Shown piece by piece: positions 1 to 46,342 of a DNA stretch of 64,000 nt. Below the pieces are notes generated by a model. That model worked only from the letters and a program-made list of their open reading frames with translations, searched no databases and had not been told where the DNA came from. Every line of letters starts with the position of its first letter. Position 1 is the first letter of the stretch. Source of the stretch: Ophioderma brevispina (Eukaryota > Echinodermata > Ophiuroidea > Amphilepidida > Ophiodermatidae); assembly GCA_023653785.1 (NCBI GenBank), contig JAMKCH010007168.1, forward strand, positions 1-64,000, in the 5' to 3' direction. The position numbers and the translations under genes were made by a program.

Positions 1-691
1 GTACAAACCAGCCTAGTTCTTAGTCATGTTTTTGATATGGTTTCCCGAGTATTGCTGTGATTTTGGAAGCATCTTCAAAATCCCACAGACTTGGGTGTTA
101 CAGGCTACACATCACTATCTGAAGGTTAGGGATCCCAACCACTAAGATAAACCAAGGGAAGACACCTGTGTTATTGATAGGTCCAGCCAACGAAACTGCT
201 GGAGCACAGGTCTCAACCTCGACCTAGTTTTACAATTTTTGCGTCATCAGTGCAAAGTGCTGGTATTTATGTATTCGTAGTAGTAAATTTAAAGTTTTAC
301 ATCTGTTTTTCCCCGTAAAAGGGGGACCGGATTCACCTCACAACTCGTAGCAATCGCTCTTACTCCCTTCCACGTTGCCCCTATTAATGCATCCTCTACA
401 TCCTCACCAACCATCTACCCTCCACTTTGCTTCTAACCATATTATGCGTATCCTTACACAATCTTGCACCAGTGTGGTGATTTGAAAAACCGGGTCAAAC
501 CACTCGGACAGCGATATTACTACTGCTGATTAAGTCCGAACATGATTTCACTCCAAGGTACTAACGCAGTTCTCCTGGTCATGACTATGATACCACTGTA
601 AATCCCTATCACAGTAGAAACAACCACAGAAAATCCCGAAAATATTGCCTCTGGTGCTCAGATGCTAAGTACAGCTAGCTCTTTGTCTTAC

Positions 692-35011
<34,320 letters not shown>

Positions 35012-35817
35012 CTGAAAGACAAGGCAACTAAATGGCTGAGAATGCTGCAAAGACAAAGAATGTAAAAATCGATGGCATGTTGTGTAATCACATGTACAAA
35101 CTTGAATTTCACATTCTGGCTGGCTGCTCACGATGTTTTAAAGAATCTAAGCTGTGGGCCACCAGTCCTATTTCACTCGAAGCTCACTGACTTTGGCCTT
35201 GGCATTGACCTTTGCCCTCATCAATATATGAGGGATCGCATGTTGCCCCTGTGACACAAGATGTTTCCATTGACTTTCAATTATGGAATTAAAAAAACTT
35301 TGACACACACACACTGCACATGGTATTTATGGGCGGCCAGACTATCTGTCGGTACACAAAATGGTTAGATGGCGTTACTCTTCTTGTTTAACCATGACTG
35401 TTGCATTCAACAGACAATGCAGGACAAGATGATATTACTGTTACTAAAAGAATGACTTAAGGTGGCATAAGACCATAGATAACAAAATTGGAGTAGGCCA
35501 GTCCTGACAGCTATCGGCAGGGAGTTAGCAGCTTAGCCCACAGGTGTACACACAAAACAAAAGAATGACTCAAAGAGTACCAATCAGCAGAGGGACGGAA
35601 ACCCACTGGTCAGTTGGGAGGGGGGTAGGGGGAAACATGATCTGCTCGATTTGGGGCATTGGGGATGTCCAAACGCTAATTTGGGGAACTGCTACGTGTA
35701 ATTACTATGGCAGTCTCGGTCCCAATGGCATTAATTAAAGTCATCATCTATCTGTTGTTCGAGTGATCTGAAACTATGAACCAAATATGGCCCTCTATAG
35801 CCCACCCTAATTTTCTC

Positions 35818-35890
35818 ATATATATTATATATATTATATATATATCTTATATATATATCTATATATTCTATCTCTATCTCTAATATTTAT
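35818..35890. repeat. AT microsatellite
   Basis: (TA)n with interruptions, directly preceding the first copy of the segmental duplication. A similar tract precedes the second copy. Confidence 0.95.
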
Positions 35891-35892
35891 CA

Positions 35893-36885
35893 TAGGCGAG
35901 AGCCTATCTTTATGCATAGTCTTCAATGCTTGAAAGCAAGCGAGATAAATTGATAATAAATTATATATTAAATATATGAATTTACTATTTGCCATGTTTT
36001 TTTCTTGTTATGCAGTTTCCCACGCAGCTGGGGTTTATCGGCTCTCTCGTTTTTAATTGTACGCGGTTATCCTGTGTGCATGAGTTTCACTCGGGCCTAC
36101 CAATCAAACCTTACCCGCCTATTGCGTATTTTTTAAACCGTTACACATGCATTTATTTGTTGTTTGATCTTCCAGAACTACTTTCATTTAGTATTAGTTA
36201 ATGATGGTTTCACAACAGTATCATGTGTGGAACAACTACGTTGTTTTAACAAGTAACGCCCTCGATACATTGCCTCCTTTCCGCCATTATTTTTGGCCTG
36301 CTTTGTTTGAAAATTGTGTGGTTATGAATGTTCATTACTAGTCAATTATAGAACTTAAACATCGGGTACCTGTCTAAATGATATATGACCACTGGAAACG
36401 GGTCCATTTTCGTACTCGTAAATCAGTCATGCCGGCGGGGCGAACCGCTTGCTGCGTGTTTGGTGTCTTTCACTTTTGGACTTCACCATGGGGCTAAAGG
36501 TCTAATACGATAAACCTAGTGCCATGACTAACACATGTTGGCCGACTCTTGCCTGTATCGATTCGTGCGATCCAACTCCTTCAACTTTCACGAGACTACG
36601 ATCGGTTATCTTCAAAATCGCCGATGGCCACCATCAACAAGCCATCGGGGATCAAGAACCTCAAATACTTCGCATGGGATGAGAGTAAGTATTTGTGATT
36701 TGTTAGACTTTCAAAAAGTCACACTCACGGAATGGGGGGGACATGGTCATGATTAATATGTGGCCGCAAACCGGAAGTGTCGGCTCAAGGGAGTCATACA
36801 CCCCCACGGCTAACTTTGTCGAGGTGGCTAGCCAGTGCCGCTTTTAATCCCCCACGGGCCACAGTGCACAACGAACGATTTGTAA
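35893..36885 (+). repeat. Segmental duplication, copy 1, left arm
   Basis: Direct repeat of 47,311-48,252. Shared landmarks are 'gagataaattgataa', 'gtgcatgagtttcactcggg', 'aatgttcattacta', 'gccatcggggatcaagaac' and 'cgaacgatttgtaa'. The arms differ by many one-base indels. A conserved stretch at 36,540-36,690 (CACGAGACTACGATC ... CTTCGCATGGGATGA, then GTAAGT) could be an exon with its donor, but neither copy gives an uninterrupted frame and no family is recognised. Confidence 0.85.
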
Positions 36886-37624
36886 CTCGTTCCCAATGCA
36901 AACCCTAAATATACGAGCAAACCAGACGCCATTCTTTAAATTCTGAAGTACGTTGTCGTTATGGACCGCTCTATTGTAGGTTGGCAGAAGCGTGTACTTA
37001 AAAACGTGTCAGCTAGCACAAATTTACTGAAATTACAATCACTCAGCTAAAATTACTCACAGGCCCGTTGTTGCTAAACGGCTTATAATACAAATCATCA
37101 AACATGATTTGCAAAAGGCTAGAATAACAAAATATATCTGCATTTGCTTTCACATGTTGAGTAAGTGGCCTAGTATTGCGTGTCGTCACTGTTGTGGAAC
37201 TATACATTATATGGTGGAATGATTCCCCTGAATTTTGTATCTCAGATTACTTATACTTTTATGCATCTTTATGATAAAAGACTTCTGAGGTAAGTGTGGG
37301 TATGAATTGAGTATTCCGTCCCCCCCCCCACATGTTTAAAATTATATATAATCAAATAACTTACCTTACTGACTTCCTAATAAGATTTTACTCCTTTTAG
37401 TTGGGAGAAAGTTTACAATAATTCTCCCAAATTGATATTTTCGTGATTTTTCTTTCGTCATTATTCGTCCGCTTAGTTCCACTGTGTAAGGTCGCCATTT
37501 TGTCGCTATAATGTCATTTGTGTCATCTACTTTGGATGCATTCCATTTCGCTATAAGGGAGAGTGTGTCACGTTGCCCCGCATATTACTATGTACAGTGG
37601 GAACATTTTTAGAGGTTTGAAGTA

Positions 37625-38100
37625 AGGGGATGATTTAGGGTTAGTGTATTAGGGTTAGGGTTAGCGTTCGGGTTTTCGAGTAGGGTTAGAGTTTAGGTTA
37701 AGTTAGGGTTCGCGGGTTCGGGTTTAGGTTAGAGTTAGGGTTAGATTATGGTTTAGAGTTAGGTCTAGAGTTTAGGGTTATGGGTTAGGGTTCGAGTTCG
37801 GGTTCGGTGTTCGCGGTTCGGGTTAGGGTTCAGGGTTTGGCGTTAGAGGTTCGCGTTCGGGTTAGGTTCGCGTTAGGGTTTCTGCCTGTGGGTTCGGCGT
37901 TTAGGGTTCTCGTTCGCAGTTTCGGGTTCGCACAGTTTTTTTTCGGGTTCGCGTTCGAGGTTCGGGTTCCGCGTTCGGGTTCGCGTTCGGGTTCGAGCGT
38001 TCGGGTCTTCGGAGTTCGGGTTCGCGTTCCGGGTTCTGTTCGACTATTCGGTTAAGGGCGTAGGGTTAGGGTTTATAGTTCGGGATTAGGGTTATACGCA
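37625..38100 (+). repeat. Interstitial telomere-like repeat, degenerate TTAGGG/TTCGGG
   Basis: Starts 'tagggttagggttagcgttc', moves into TTCGGG, TTCGCG and TTAGAG variants, and ends 'agggttagggtttatagttc'. TTAGGG is the ancestral animal telomere hexamer. The open frames through it are periodic artefacts. It lies inside the 3.5-kb block missing from the second duplicate. Confidence 0.85.
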
Positions 38101-38679
38101 CTGTCCATCCTACTCCCCTCGTCAATTCTACCCACTTGCCACTCCTATCCACAAGTCCCCACTCAGTCATCCCATGCTATACCACTGACGTCACTCCTAA
38201 ACCGATTGTTTTTTTTTTAAATTTTTGCTTTAATTTACTTGTTTGTTTTTTACACTTTTTTAAAATTAATTTCAACACTTTTTCTTGAAAATGTCGACAT
38301 TTTTGAAAATACAGAATATGAAAAATCATCAGATTTTGGTCGTGTTCGTACACGTACTCACAGTTCCATCCATTCTCATACAATAAACTATGCATCATAC
38401 CACACAATTGGCTTCTTAGTGTCAAAATGACCTTTTCTTTAGACAACTTTTAAACTCTTTTGACGCTTCATGAATCAGTGCAACTAGATTCTAGATTTGT
38501 TTGGGCTATTACACCTAACCCGACCGGTCGTTTTGCCGGCCGCCGGCCCCAAATGCACGAAGCCAATCTATTTTTATTTTTAACTGCCCGAGCAACGAGA
38601 GCCAAAGCTTGCGTTCATTGCATCTCGGCCGGTTTTCCCGGCACAGTAGTAGTAGCTTAAAAGTCAATAAGCCCAATGC

Positions 38680-38835
38680 AACGACGACACATGCGGCCAT
38701 TTTCCCGGAAGACGCCCAATTCAACTAAACACAAATCGCGCCATTTCCCGGAAGACGCCCAAATGCAACGAAACACATCGCGCCATTTACCGAGATCGCC
38801 CCAGGTGCAACGAAACCATCGCCGGAAAATGCAAT
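38680..38835 (+). repeat. About 45-bp minisatellite, array 1 (three to four units)
   Basis: Units of the form 'cgcgccatttcccggaagac' followed by 'gcccaaatgcaacgaaacac'. ORFs over it on both strands are repeat artefacts. Confidence 0.8.
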
Positions 38836-39119
38836 AAAACAGTGTAAATAAAGAAATAAATAAATAAATAATAACTAAATAACACACTATGCTGCCTGAA
38901 ATCTGCAGCTTATTGTTCGCCAGTCGTGAGTGGCGCTATTACGCTACTCATAAGTCTTGCGTGCGCTATTATGCTCCGTCACTCCATTTTTTACGTCATG
39001 AATACGTTTATGCATACTTAACACAATACTTATCGAAATGGTGGCGCTCTCACCATCGAACTCGAAATTCGGTCTATGGGCATTTGTACAGTGTCACCCG
39101 CCTGAATGAAAAGTATTGC

Positions 39120-39395
39120 GCCTTCTGCGGGCATACGCCCAAATGCACGAAAAGCATCGCATCATTTCTCAGTCCAATAACGTCCCAGATGCAACGCCAA
39201 CATCTCGTCATTGTTCCGGGAAGACGGCCCAATGCAACTAAAACCATCGCGTCATTTTCCGGTAAACGGCCCAGTGCACGAAAAACATCGCTCATTTTCC
39301 GGTAAGACGTCCCCAATGCAATGAGAAGCCAATAGAGTCATTTGCGCTACCAAAACTCATTGTTGACGGCCCCGATGCAGCGAAAAGCATTTCCG
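39120..39395 (+). repeat. About 45-bp minisatellite, array 2 (about six units)
   Basis: Same unit as array 1: 'cgtcattttccggtaaacgg' then 'cccagtgcacgaaaaacat', with about 285 bp of unrelated sequence between the arrays. Units differ by substitutions and indels. Confidence 0.8.
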
Positions 39396-40419
39396 ACCGT
39401 ACCACGTTTTTCGTTGCCTCTCATTTCCTCTCCGGCCGTGTTAGGGGTTCATGTCGAAATATATAAACTAACATTTCTCCCGTTAACGTACATTCATAAT
39501 ATATTTGTTGAAAAAACACCCTAAACGCTTTTTGGCTACTGGCCAACCTCTATCCTTTGTCTTCAAAGGAGCCGTCGCCAACCGTGTTTCTATAGTCTAG
39601 TATTTGAACTCCACAAACAAATTCAAGTTTAGGTTGAAGTTAAGCCATATCGTCTCTTTAACAGCCATTCCACTTCCCTTATGGCCATTTCCCGTCACAA
39701 TATGACATATTTTCAGATATACATATTTTTTACGTTTCTTATATATTAATATTATATACATATTAGATAGACAGTTATATTTCCGACCACAAACCCTTCT
39801 TCCCACGCAATTACACGTGTTCTAGAGATGACGGAAGACGCTAAGATTACGGTCCAGTTCTAGTCGGCGGACCATAGTATAATGTTAGTATACGTAGTAA
39901 TAAGTGTATTAAGATTATCACTGTAGATCAGGTAATATAACGGATATGTAAGTCGCGCGTGGACGGGAGCGTAGGATAGAAGGAAGAAAACGATAGGTGT
40001 AAAGAGACACCCAACAAGCATTGCGATCATTTTTTTTTTTGCGTATTTTTTTTTTTCATTTCTTTAGTATAAAACCACCCCCCAAAAATCCCAGGCCCCA
40101 TTTGTACTCTACCCCATCTAAAGTCGCCTCTTTTAGAATGTCGATCTAGTGATATGGGGAAAAATTTGGCAATGTTATGTTGTGGCTAATACTAAATTCT
40201 TCCGAATTGTTTCCTTGTTTTTACGATCGAATTATATTAAAACAATTTTTATTAGCTCCGAAAAACGGGCGAATATTTGGAAACTTTTTGCTCGGCCTAT
40301 TCATTTTACACACCTTGCACTGCTACAGGTTATTGTCATACGGACGGCTTCTACCGTGATGCGAGTACGCCAATTAAAAACTTTCATCACGGTAGAAGTT
40401 CCTTTTTAACCATGTACTT

Positions 40420-41783
40420 AGCCTGACGCCTGAGGGTGCATACCATTATTGTTTCATCCAAAATAAAACAGGACACAAGAGAGTGGAGAGTTCTTTCCAA
40501 GGATGAACCAACACACGCAACAGAGTAATAAAACCAGCCTACTTACCGGAAAAGCGGTCTATAAACTGAAGCGTCGAAATAAAATTGTAGCCGTCTATAA
40601 CTTCCGGTATTTGTAACGATTAGTTATGGGAAAACATGTCTAGGCCATATAAAAGCTGGTTAAAATTTTTATACTAACAATCAAATCCTTATTAACGGTA
40701 TTTTTGTATTAACTTCTTCACATTTTAGAAGATATAAGTGCGTGAATGAAACTATGTCATTGAACTAATAAAGTCGGAGGTTTAGAAAAGACAATTTGCA
40801 AGTTAGCCATTTCTTCAAGACTTCGTGACAAAAAAGCCCGTTAATTTGTTGTCCAAAATTTACATAGCATAAAGCCATAATTTCTCATTGGGATTGAGAT
40901 ATTAATGTGCTACTATTTTTACTGGATACACAACTTTAGTGGTGTAGCCTCAGCCATCACATGGCAAACTTTTACGAGAATAAAGCTAATTATTTTTCAA
41001 AACTACATAAGTAAAACTCTTTTAAAATTATTTTAGTATTAACATTTTATTATTTATTTTATTTCTGTCTAATATGTTAAAATTATTTGGAAATTATATT
41101 ATAGAATTCTTATCATCTAACCTCACTCCTCTGCCTCTGCAAATGGCCGCCACGATGGTGTCCTCGAATGCTTCTCATTTCGCACAGCATTTTTTATTCG
41201 CTCGCCTGTGAATTTTTGTCGTCATTTGCCTGCATATGTGCACAGTTGTAATAATCAATATCTTTCATCTATACTTTTCGAGTAATCGCTGCGGACGCTG
41301 TTTTATTTTCAGGCTCCAAATTTATAGGAGTTTTTTTTTACAATGCTGCTACATTGTTCAGCAAAATTAACTACACCTGTCCAGATGTAATGATGTATGC
41401 AATTCGACCTAATTCCTCATCTTGCTTCTAGTTCTACGGTGGCTCTAGCTTAATTTTTGACAGGTCATGACTGACTTTGTTAGGCATGCTACCAGAAAAA
41501 AAAGGCGGGATGTAATTCAGTTTTGTGCCACCACATCCTTTCACATGCAGTTTATTCCGTTGAATCTGCCGAATTCATGGGTTTGTGGCCCATACTAAAT
41601 TCTTTCCAAAAAGGCAATGTCCTCGAAATGACCAATAAATGGCTGACCATATGAAATGCCCCCAAGCTTACTGAAAATAACTCGTTCCGGCTCCTGCATC
41701 TCTGCCAATGAAATTGATCTCTTTAAAAGTGTAGATCATGAGTCTCAGATTCGCGGGAATCGCCGTTGGCGGCGTGCTCCACA
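40420..41783 (+). repeat. Segmental duplication, copy 1, right arm
   Basis: Direct repeat of 48,255-49,611. Shared landmarks are 'ggacacaagagagtggagag', 'acttaccggaaaagcggtct', 'aaatggccgccacga(t/g)gg', 'ttcgctcgcctgtgaa' and 'gggaatcgccgttggcgg'. Homology stops sharply after 'gtgctccaca'. A conserved ATGGCCGCCACG in both copies could be a start codon context, but the frames downstream disagree between copies. Confidence 0.85.
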
Positions 41784-42518
41784 GTATCCTATTTTTAGAT
41801 CGCTGCTGTGACCGCTTTACTCACATCCCGGGAACCTCGCGATTCATTCCCACCACTCCCCATAAGCTCAACTGTGTGGGTATATGCGGATTGATATGTT
41901 TTTCTGTATACTATGTGATGGGGTCTGTCGCTTGAGACGCCATCTTGTTCATTCACAAATAGTGCTTCGTACTACGAGAATTTTCCTGATCAACGACAAA
42001 ACCTAAGTTACGCACAGAAGAAGATTGTGGAATACTTTCACACCAATGTGGAAGTTTACATCTGGTAACTTGTTTTGTGGGAAGAAGAAATCACAAAGAA
42101 TTCTGTTTTGGTCCGGGTTTTAACTTCAATGGTTGATATTATAACTGGGTTTAACTTTTATCTTGGATTGTTGCAGAGGTAACACAAGCTGCTATTAAAC
42201 CACAAATAAATCTCTTGGTTATTGTTCACTATAACACATTGGATAAGATTTTACTTCAACTTTGGGCTACTCACATGGGGGTTCCAGTTCCCTCAACTTC
42301 CAATTGTCATAAAAATAAATCAAATTAAAGAACACAAAAAGCGAAAGCAGTTTCTGACTGCTTAGTTGGTCTACTTTACAGGAAAGCACTAATTTGGAAG
42401 CACCAAGTAAACTGTTAAATTTCAGGCAAGATGCAACATTTTCATGGAGTTTGGCCTAATTAATTTTGCATTGTATTTTATTCAATTTTATATTTAAAAT
42501 ATTTGTAGTTTTTATTTG

Positions 42519-43323
42519 AAAACCCCTCGTCTACCTGAGGCCATGTTTTTTGGAACAAAACTCCCGAAGGGGGGGGGGGTGGTCCCACCCCCCCTGTGAT
42601 TTTCGTTACTGAACACCCGGTTCCTGTAATTTGGTACCAAAGGATAGCTTAGAGTTTCTTTCTTTCCATTGGTACCACAATAAGTACTAAACATCCCATT
42701 ATGACGTCACCATGCCGTCATATGTTTGAGGAAAGTACGAAAATACTGAATATAGTGGGGAAAATTGATATTTCCAATTTTGCGACTCAACACCTATTAT
42801 AGCCTCTACCATGATTCTTATATAAAACTAGTCATTTCCCATCAAGTAGAGTCAAAAACCGCATGAAATCTGATTTTCCTAACTTTTATGGCGAAAATTG
42901 AATTTTTCACGTGTGTGTCATGGAAATGGCAGTTTTGCTGACATCTAACTTATGACGTCATTGTGGCCGTAATGCTGGCATGTTGGTACTCATTTTGGTA
43001 TCAAAGGAAAGAGAGGACCAATAGCTATCTATTGGTACAAAATCAAGTGTTATGTGATTTCCTGTTTTGTGTTAGGCATTTTTTGGTACGTCTCTTCCGG
43101 AGGGGGGTGTTACCACCCCCCCCCCCCCCTATCAGATCACTTTGGGATCACTCCTGTATCTACCTATACCCCGTTGGATGTTTGTTTTTTGGGATTAAAA
43201 GGAGCGGAACAGTCAATTGACAATTAATTAATAATTTGGCACCAAAAAAGGGGTTTAGCAAGCCGGGGAAATACCTGAAAGGGGGTGTCCCACCCCCCCC
43301 CCCCTTCGGTAGACGAGGGTTAA
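42519..43323. mobile_element. Foldback TIR element with G/C runs, about 800 bp
   Basis: The left end AACCCCTCGTCTACC and the right end (minus strand) AACCCTCGTCTACC are each followed by 'gaaggggggggggg'-type runs. The palindrome extends inward: 'ttggtaccaaaggatagct' pairs with the inverse of 43,000-43,040, and both arms carry 'atgacgtca' (42,702 and 42,951). No ORF of note. Confidence 0.8.
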
Positions 43324-43324
43324 T

Positions 43325-43715
43325 TAGTAATTTTGTTTTTGGTTCTTTTTATTTCCTTTTGAATTATTTTTTTATTTCTTCGTCCTTTTAATCTATTGTA
43401 TTTAATTTTTAATTTAGATGTTTTTTATTTCTAATCATTCATTTTTATTGATTTTTAATATATCTTGGTTTTATTTCGTTTATCTTTTTTATTTCTTTTA
43501 TCCTTATTTTTTGTTTGTATTTGTAATTGTTTTTTTAATTTAGCATCGTCTTTATTTGGTTTCATTTTGTTTTATTTTAAATCATTTTCTTTCCATTTAT
43601 TTACACTGCTATTAACATTTTTTATGTTGTATTTCTTTTTATTTATGTTACTGGGACCATTATTTTTATTAGTAGGCCACGTTGTTTGTCGAGTATGCAG
43701 CAGCCTATTTTAACG
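43325..43715. repeat. T-rich low-complexity stretch
   Basis: About 390 bp of 'ttttattt'-type sequence. The Phe/Leu-rich 82-codon frame here is compositional. Confidence 0.7.
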
Positions 43716-44784
43716 ATGCAACTTAGATTTCCATCTTTGTCTAAGAAATTGGTATTTTCCTTTGCCCTCATTGACCATTGTGATTACATCATAATCGCCT
43801 GTAATTTATTTTAAAAGTGGCTCTGACATTGGCATTCCCATTTGTTTCTATTCTGTGAAACTGTACAAAAACACTATACAACCTCCACTGTACTACTCAA
43901 ACTAGATTGTACTATCCATGATGTAAATAAGACATTATGTGTATGGATTCCTTTGTTATTGAAAGCAGAACTAACTTGTCGGCAATGTCGGGAGAAGTCA
44001 CGATTAATGATCGCACAGTGATGTCTGAGATTACAATTCCTCGCCATCGTATGATACGCCAACACACATTGAGACCCGGGAAACATTCGCCCCGACATGC
44101 ATTTGAATGCGAGTCCTGTAACTACAACATGCTTCGACATTGTTTCGCTAGGGAATCAAATTTAAGATTTTTTGCTACTCTCTTCAATACACGTAATTTT
44201 CTTGTTCTCGGTGAAAACTATACTGAAATGGAATATTTTTCAATCGCATTTTGGGCCTTTTTAAGCTGTGATTTTTATTGAACATGCCCGCCTAGAAAGG
44301 CTGCACTGGAGCCAATCAGGAAGCCAACCATGTTGATTGACAGAAAAACGAAGTTGCCGTGTATATAGTCTCCGAGTTTTACGTACACCAACCACTTATG
44401 TCAGCTCTCCTCTAACCGCCCGCCATCGCCCCCTGCACTCAATCTTTACTATACTAGATCACCCTACCTCTCATCAGCCGCACCCCCTCCGATCATAAAC
44501 CTTTTTCGGCAGCCGTGTATATAGGCACTGCCTTTGGAAAAGGTGCCAGTTAGCCAACTATTAAAAAAATCCTCAAGAGGATATTATGAAAAGCAGACAA
44601 GGTCATCAAAAAGAAAAATTCATTAACACTGGTTAGAATGTTTCTTGAATGAAGTCAAAAATATTATGCATTCCCGAAAAAATGTCATTTAATGATCAAG
44701 AAAAGTCAAAATGCTCACACCATACCTCATGTTTAAATGTGGCTAAAGAAAGGGGGATTGTGGAATCAGTGTGTATGAATTTAT

Positions 44785-45375
44785 TGTGACGTGGAATAAT
44801 TCTGCCCCGTCGGGCACGCTCCACGTCAGCTATAAACGTACACTAAACGCAAAGTAATCCGCTATTTTTCACCTCATTAAGTCAGTATATGAACTTTAAT
44901 GATGGAAAAATAGGAAAAATCATACTTCATTTATTAAAAAACAATATAATATCTACCTAATATAGTCTTATTTCAACTAACGAATCGTTAAATTCTTTCC
45001 AAAAAAATGCAGCCACGTCGTCGCGTCGGCCATGTCAGGCGGACCATGATGGTCCATTTAGCGGTACCTTGATACCGCGTAATTATTGCCTGTGAGCCAA
45101 ATCTCACGCGCCTGAACACGACCACGAGGGGCCGGCCACTACGTGCACAGACGCACCAGGGGTGATGCTCTCTAACGTAACAAACATTTACTCAGTTTAA
45201 TGCTTAAATGTTTAAAAACACAATAGATTTGTTCTAAAATAGTTACACAATCAACTGGAGTCTTAAGTATTTTAACGGCGCAGCATCAGTTGAATATTTT
45301 GGGCGAGTGACGGATCCAAATTAAAACTCAAAGGAAAATTACCGCGAGGCCGCCGCCGGGCCGGCGGCGTGCGGT
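44785..45375. other. GC-rich hairpin cluster
   Basis: Several short perfect hairpins: GACGTGGA...TCCACGTC enclosing TGCCC/GGGCA (44,791-44,834), GGACCATGATGGTCC (45,041-45,055), GCGGTACCTTGATACCGC (45,061-45,078), GTGAG...CTCAC (45,092-45,107), and a GCCGCCGCCGG/CCGGCGGC stem (45,348-45,370). It is much more GC-rich than its AT-rich surroundings. No ORF, tRNA or rRNA recognised. Confidence 0.55.
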
Positions 45376-46054
45376 TGATCTTGTAGTATCAGTAAAATTC
45401 AATCAGATGGTAAATATGACATGACACTCCTCTCTTATATGAAGCTGACGTGTCTAAAATTTTGACAGCCATTTTATAGTTATTCATGTTATAATATTCC
45501 ATAAATATTGTGACTAAATATTTGTGAAATAGGTGAAATAAATGATACTTCTTTGTATCTTATGAAAGATAGTGTGGGTGTATTGCGAAGTGATCTCCTC
45601 TCTCCCTCTTCCCTTGCCTATAGATTCAGAATAATTGATTAACAGTTATATATATCGGGACTGTCATTCATATTCTCTTTACCATCTCTTCCCCCTATCT
45701 ATATCCCTAACTTTCCCAATCCAGAATTTACGCGCATCCGTCACCCAAGAGCCTTACAAATTACATTTCCCCAAGCTGTTGCCGTGCGAGTTCTTCCTGC
45801 CTTTTATTTCCTTCTCTGCTTTGGCCCAGTTGTTTAGTTTATTACTAGTACCTTTTCTTTATTTTTCCCCGTCTGATTCCTCATCATCTCTCTGTCCCAC
45901 TCAGCATATATTTGTTCTTCCCCCCTCCCATTTCTCTCTTTCAGTGACATCTCTCCGCGGACTTCACTCTAAATACTTTTATTTCCCTAAACATTTCCCC
46001 CTCTACAAATTAGTTTCTCTCCCCCTCTCGACCACCTTCTTCAAATATTATAAT

Positions 46055-46342
46055 ATATATATAGATATATATAGAATATATATATATATATATTATATAT
46101 AGTTAATACTAATGTTTCAGACTGGTAGATTCAAACACATGCTTTACAGATCTGTTTCATAAGGACAGGGTCCTCACTCATCAGAAGATGGAAGTGGATC
46201 CACTCCAGCTTCTGATGATGTGAGGCGTTGCTATAATGTATTCTATATTAATTATATTATATATTATATATAATTATATAGATATATAATATATAATTAT
46301 ATATATAAATATATATCTATATATATATATTATATATTAATA
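46055..46342. repeat. AT microsatellites flanking the ribozyme segment
   Basis: (TA)n at 46,055-46,100 and 46,225-46,342, on both sides of the hammerhead-bearing sequence. The Tyr/Ile-rich end of the 155-codon frame starting at 45,635 is read from it. Confidence 0.9.
46131..46190 (-). ncRNA. Candidate type I hammerhead ribozyme
   Basis: On the minus strand the conserved core CTGATGA (46,184-46,178) is followed by an 8-bp stem II (GTGAGGAC / GTCCTTAT) with a CCT loop, then GAAA (46,158-46,155). A minimal stem III, ACA-GATC-TGT, comes next, followed by the cleavage-site nucleotide A (46,145). Stem I forms from CTT before the core and AAG after the cleavage site, then an internal loop and CAC/GTG. 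Every invariant core base is present. Penelope-like elements and animal retrozymes carry such short-stem-III hammerheads. A longer near-palindrome (46,171-46,225) overlaps it. Confidence 0.75.

Noticed and set aside
36435..36690. THAP-like first exon (MPAGRTACCVFG) in the duplicated segment
   Set aside because: Only the first Cys pair fits; the frame stops soon after and the second duplicate does not keep it.
37807..38055. 82-codon Arg/Val/Phe-rich frame
   Set aside because: Periodic translation of the telomere-like repeat.
38680..39395. CRISPR-like repeat-spacer array
   Set aside because: The units are contiguous and diverged, with no constant repeat plus unique spacers, and the host is eukaryotic.
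43937..44281. 114-codon plus-strand frame as a gene
   Set aside because: No recognisable domain or splice context; probably a chance ORF.
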